7,350 bases of DNA, from the NCBI GenBank assembly GCA_013812265.1, contig JACCTQ010000365.1:1-7350 (forward strand), written 5' to 3'. Source of the stretch: Actinomycetota bacterium. Lineage in GTDB: Bacteria; Actinomycetota; Thermoleophilia; Gaiellales; Gaiellaceae. Below the pieces are notes generated by a model. The model did not search any database. It saw only the letters and a program-made list of their open reading frames with translations, and was not told the DNA's origin. The translations under genes and the position numbers were made by a program. Each line of letters opens with the position of its first letter. Within the stretch, counting starts at the first letter, position 1. Below are positions 6,191 through 7,350 of this stretch, one piece after another.

Positions 6191-6193
6191 TTC

Positions 6194-6901
6194 GTGCACG
6201 GGCCGCGGTCGATGAGGGCAGGGTTTCGGGAGGAGCTGCAGAGGCTCGAACGGACACTGCTCGCGGAGGGCGAGCTGGTGCTCGGGACACTCGACCGCGC
6301 CCGCGCCGTGATCGGGGAACGGAACGTCGCGGTCGCCGATGCTCTGATCGCGTCAGACGTCGAGGTCGACCATCTCTACGTTCAGGTGGAGGAGGATGCC
6401 CAACTGCTGCTCGCACGCCAGACACCGGTCGCGAGCGACCTGCGCCTCGTCCTCGCGATCGTGCACTCGAACATGCACCTCGAGCGCATCGCGGACTACG
6501 CGGTCACGATCGCAAAGCTCACCAAGCTCGCCCCCGACGTCTCGCCCGGCTCACCGCTCGTAGAAGGTTTCGAGGAGACGGCTGCTCAGGCAAGCGAGAT
6601 GGTGCGCGTGGCCCTGCAGTCCTTCCGAGAGCGAGACGTCGACGGCGCCGAGTCCCTCCCCCAGCTGGACGACGCCATCGACAAGGCCAACCGCCGGGTC
6701 GTGGAGCGGGTGCTCCGGCTCGGCCACGATCCGGCGCTACGCGAATGGGGAATGCGGATGATCGTCGTGTCGGGATGCCTCGAGCGGATCGGCGACCACG
6801 CGGTCGACATCGGCGAGCAGACCGCCTACCTCGTCACCGGCCAGTTCCGGGAGTTCAGCAACCCGTCGGGACCGGGTAGCGAAGGTTCTTCAGGCCCTTA
6901 G
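6194..6901 (+). CDS. phoU: Phosphate signalling protein PhoU (second copy)
   Basis: This is a second PhoU-family regulator of 235 residues with the same two three-helix repeats. The metal-ligand signatures are HLERIADY (Glu97, Asp101) and CLERIGDHAVDIGEQTAYLV (Glu197, Asp201). LLARQTPVASDLRLVLAI is nearly identical to the first copy. Overall identity to that copy is about 58 % by eye with no gaps. The second copy is more divergent in the outward-facing helices near residues 25-65 and 127-160 and in the C-terminal tail. GTG 6194 is chosen over ATG 6212 because of the GGAGG five bases upstream. The open frame runs back to 5969, but that part is antisense to pstS and its promoter. The gene is divergent from pstS. 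The only Pho-box nearby faces pstS, so its regulation may differ from that of the operon copy. Its stop overlaps the convergent membrane-protein gene by four bases. Confidence 0.92.
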   Translation: MHGPRSMRAGFREELQRLERTLLAEGELVLGTLDRARAVIGERNVAVADALIASDVEVDHLYVQVEEDAQLLLARQTPVASDLRLVLAIVHSNMHLERIADYAVTIAKLTKLAPDVSPGSPLVEGFEETAAQASEMVRVALQSFRERDVDGAESLPQLDDAIDKANRRVVERVLRLGHDPALREWGMRMIVVSGCLERIGDHAVDIGEQTAYLVTGQFREFSNPSGPGSEGSSGP

Positions 6902-7344
6902 CTCTGATCGGCAAGGGCGGCGATCACGTAGGCCACGAGCGCCCCGGCGCCGAGCACCAGCGCCCCGGTCGCGAGCACGCGCCCTTCGCCAGGCTCCGTC
7001 CGCCGCCAAGCCTCGTGCCCCAGCACGACGCCTCCGATGGCGAGGATGGGAGGGAGTCCCGTCCAGAAGACGACGACAGCGGCTACCGCGAGTGCGCTCA
7101 GAGCGAGGCCGGCAATGCCGGCGTTTCTCCGATTCACGATCGTCCGCGGCACCAGGAACGCGAAAACGACGAGAGTCGCCCCCGCGATAATCAGCAGAAC
7201 GGGCCACAGATCGCCCCAGCCCTCGTCGCCGTCCCGCTCGCCGATCGTTCCGGCACTCGCGAGCGCCCCAGCGAGGGCGAGCGCGACCAGCGCCGCTACG
7301 GCGCTACGAGACCAGCGCTTGTTATCCGGGACTTCGGCGACCAC
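6898..7344 (-). CDS. Small multi-spanning membrane protein of unknown function
   Basis: I do not recognise this protein. As read it has 148 residues with four or five hydrophobic segments: about 14-32, 46-64, 75-94, 97-109 and 123-144. They are rich in Ala, Leu, Val and Gly. An acidic loop, ERDGDEGWGD, lies near residues 36-45, and basic turns (PRTIVNRR, HEAWRR) lie on the other side. No catalytic or binding motif stands out. The start is taken as GTG 7344, but only six bases precede it in the window, so the gene may begin further upstream. Its stop TAA overlaps the stop TAG of the second phoU in the four bases TTAG. Open-frame length, hydrophobic pattern and compact fit against phoU support a real gene. 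A link to phosphate physiology is not shown. Confidence 0.65.
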   Translation of the reverse strand: MVAEVPDNKRWSRSAVAALVALALAGALASAGTIGERDGDEGWGDLWPVLLIIAGATLVVFAFLVPRTIVNRRNAGIAGLALSALAVAAVVVFWTGLPPILAIGGVVLGHEAWRRTEPGEGRVLATGALVLGAGALVAYVIAALADQS

Positions 7345-7350
7345 GCCTGG

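Noticed and set aside
5969..6193. N-terminal extension of the second phoU frame
   Set aside because: It is antisense to the pstS start and promoter, has no counterpart in the first PhoU, and GTG 6194 has a well-placed ribosome binding site.

Overview
The window is a nearly complete phosphate-starvation (Pho) locus from a GC-rich bacterium. Base composition, frequent GTG starts, the 11-bp Pho-box style and the type of arsenate reductase (an N-terminal helical extension on a thioredoxin-type ArsC) all suggest an actinomycete. A deep-branching soil lineage such as Thermoleophilia is my best guess, but this is inferred from protein style only.

Layout, left to right. Positions 1-741 hold the C-terminal catalytic half of a PhoR-type sensor histidine kinase, cut by the window edge. 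Positions 743-815 are a promoter with four 11-bp repeats, followed by an arsenate reductase (arsC, 816-1463). A second four-repeat promoter (1476-1542) and a leader of about 130 bases precede the tightly overlapping operon pstC-pstA-pstB-phoU (1676-5047, + strand). Two hairpins (5048-5070 and 5087-5114) separate this operon from pstS, which lies on the opposite strand and converges on it (5137-6087). The pstS promoter (6115-6181) carries a third four-repeat box. Just beyond it a second, divergent phoU begins (6194-6901, + strand). Its stop codon overlaps that of a small membrane protein on the - strand (6898-7344, possibly cut at its 5' end).

How the parts work together. PstS captures phosphate outside the membrane, PstC and PstA form the channel, and PstB supplies ATP hydrolysis. 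PhoU links transporter state to the PhoR kinase, whose response regulator is expected just upstream of the window. Arsenate enters through phosphate transporters, so an arsenate reductase beside the importer is a sensible safeguard.

The most interesting result is the regulatory wiring. Three separate promoters (arsC, pstC, pstS) each carry four 7-base units at an exact 11-base period. Each box contains one identical CTTCACC unit, and each is followed after exactly 21 bases by a -10-like hexamer. This places arsC in the Pho regulon and suggests that arsC may be made from a leaderless mRNA. All gene families here are known. I found no evidence of a wholly new biological system, mobile element, CRISPR array or RNA gene.
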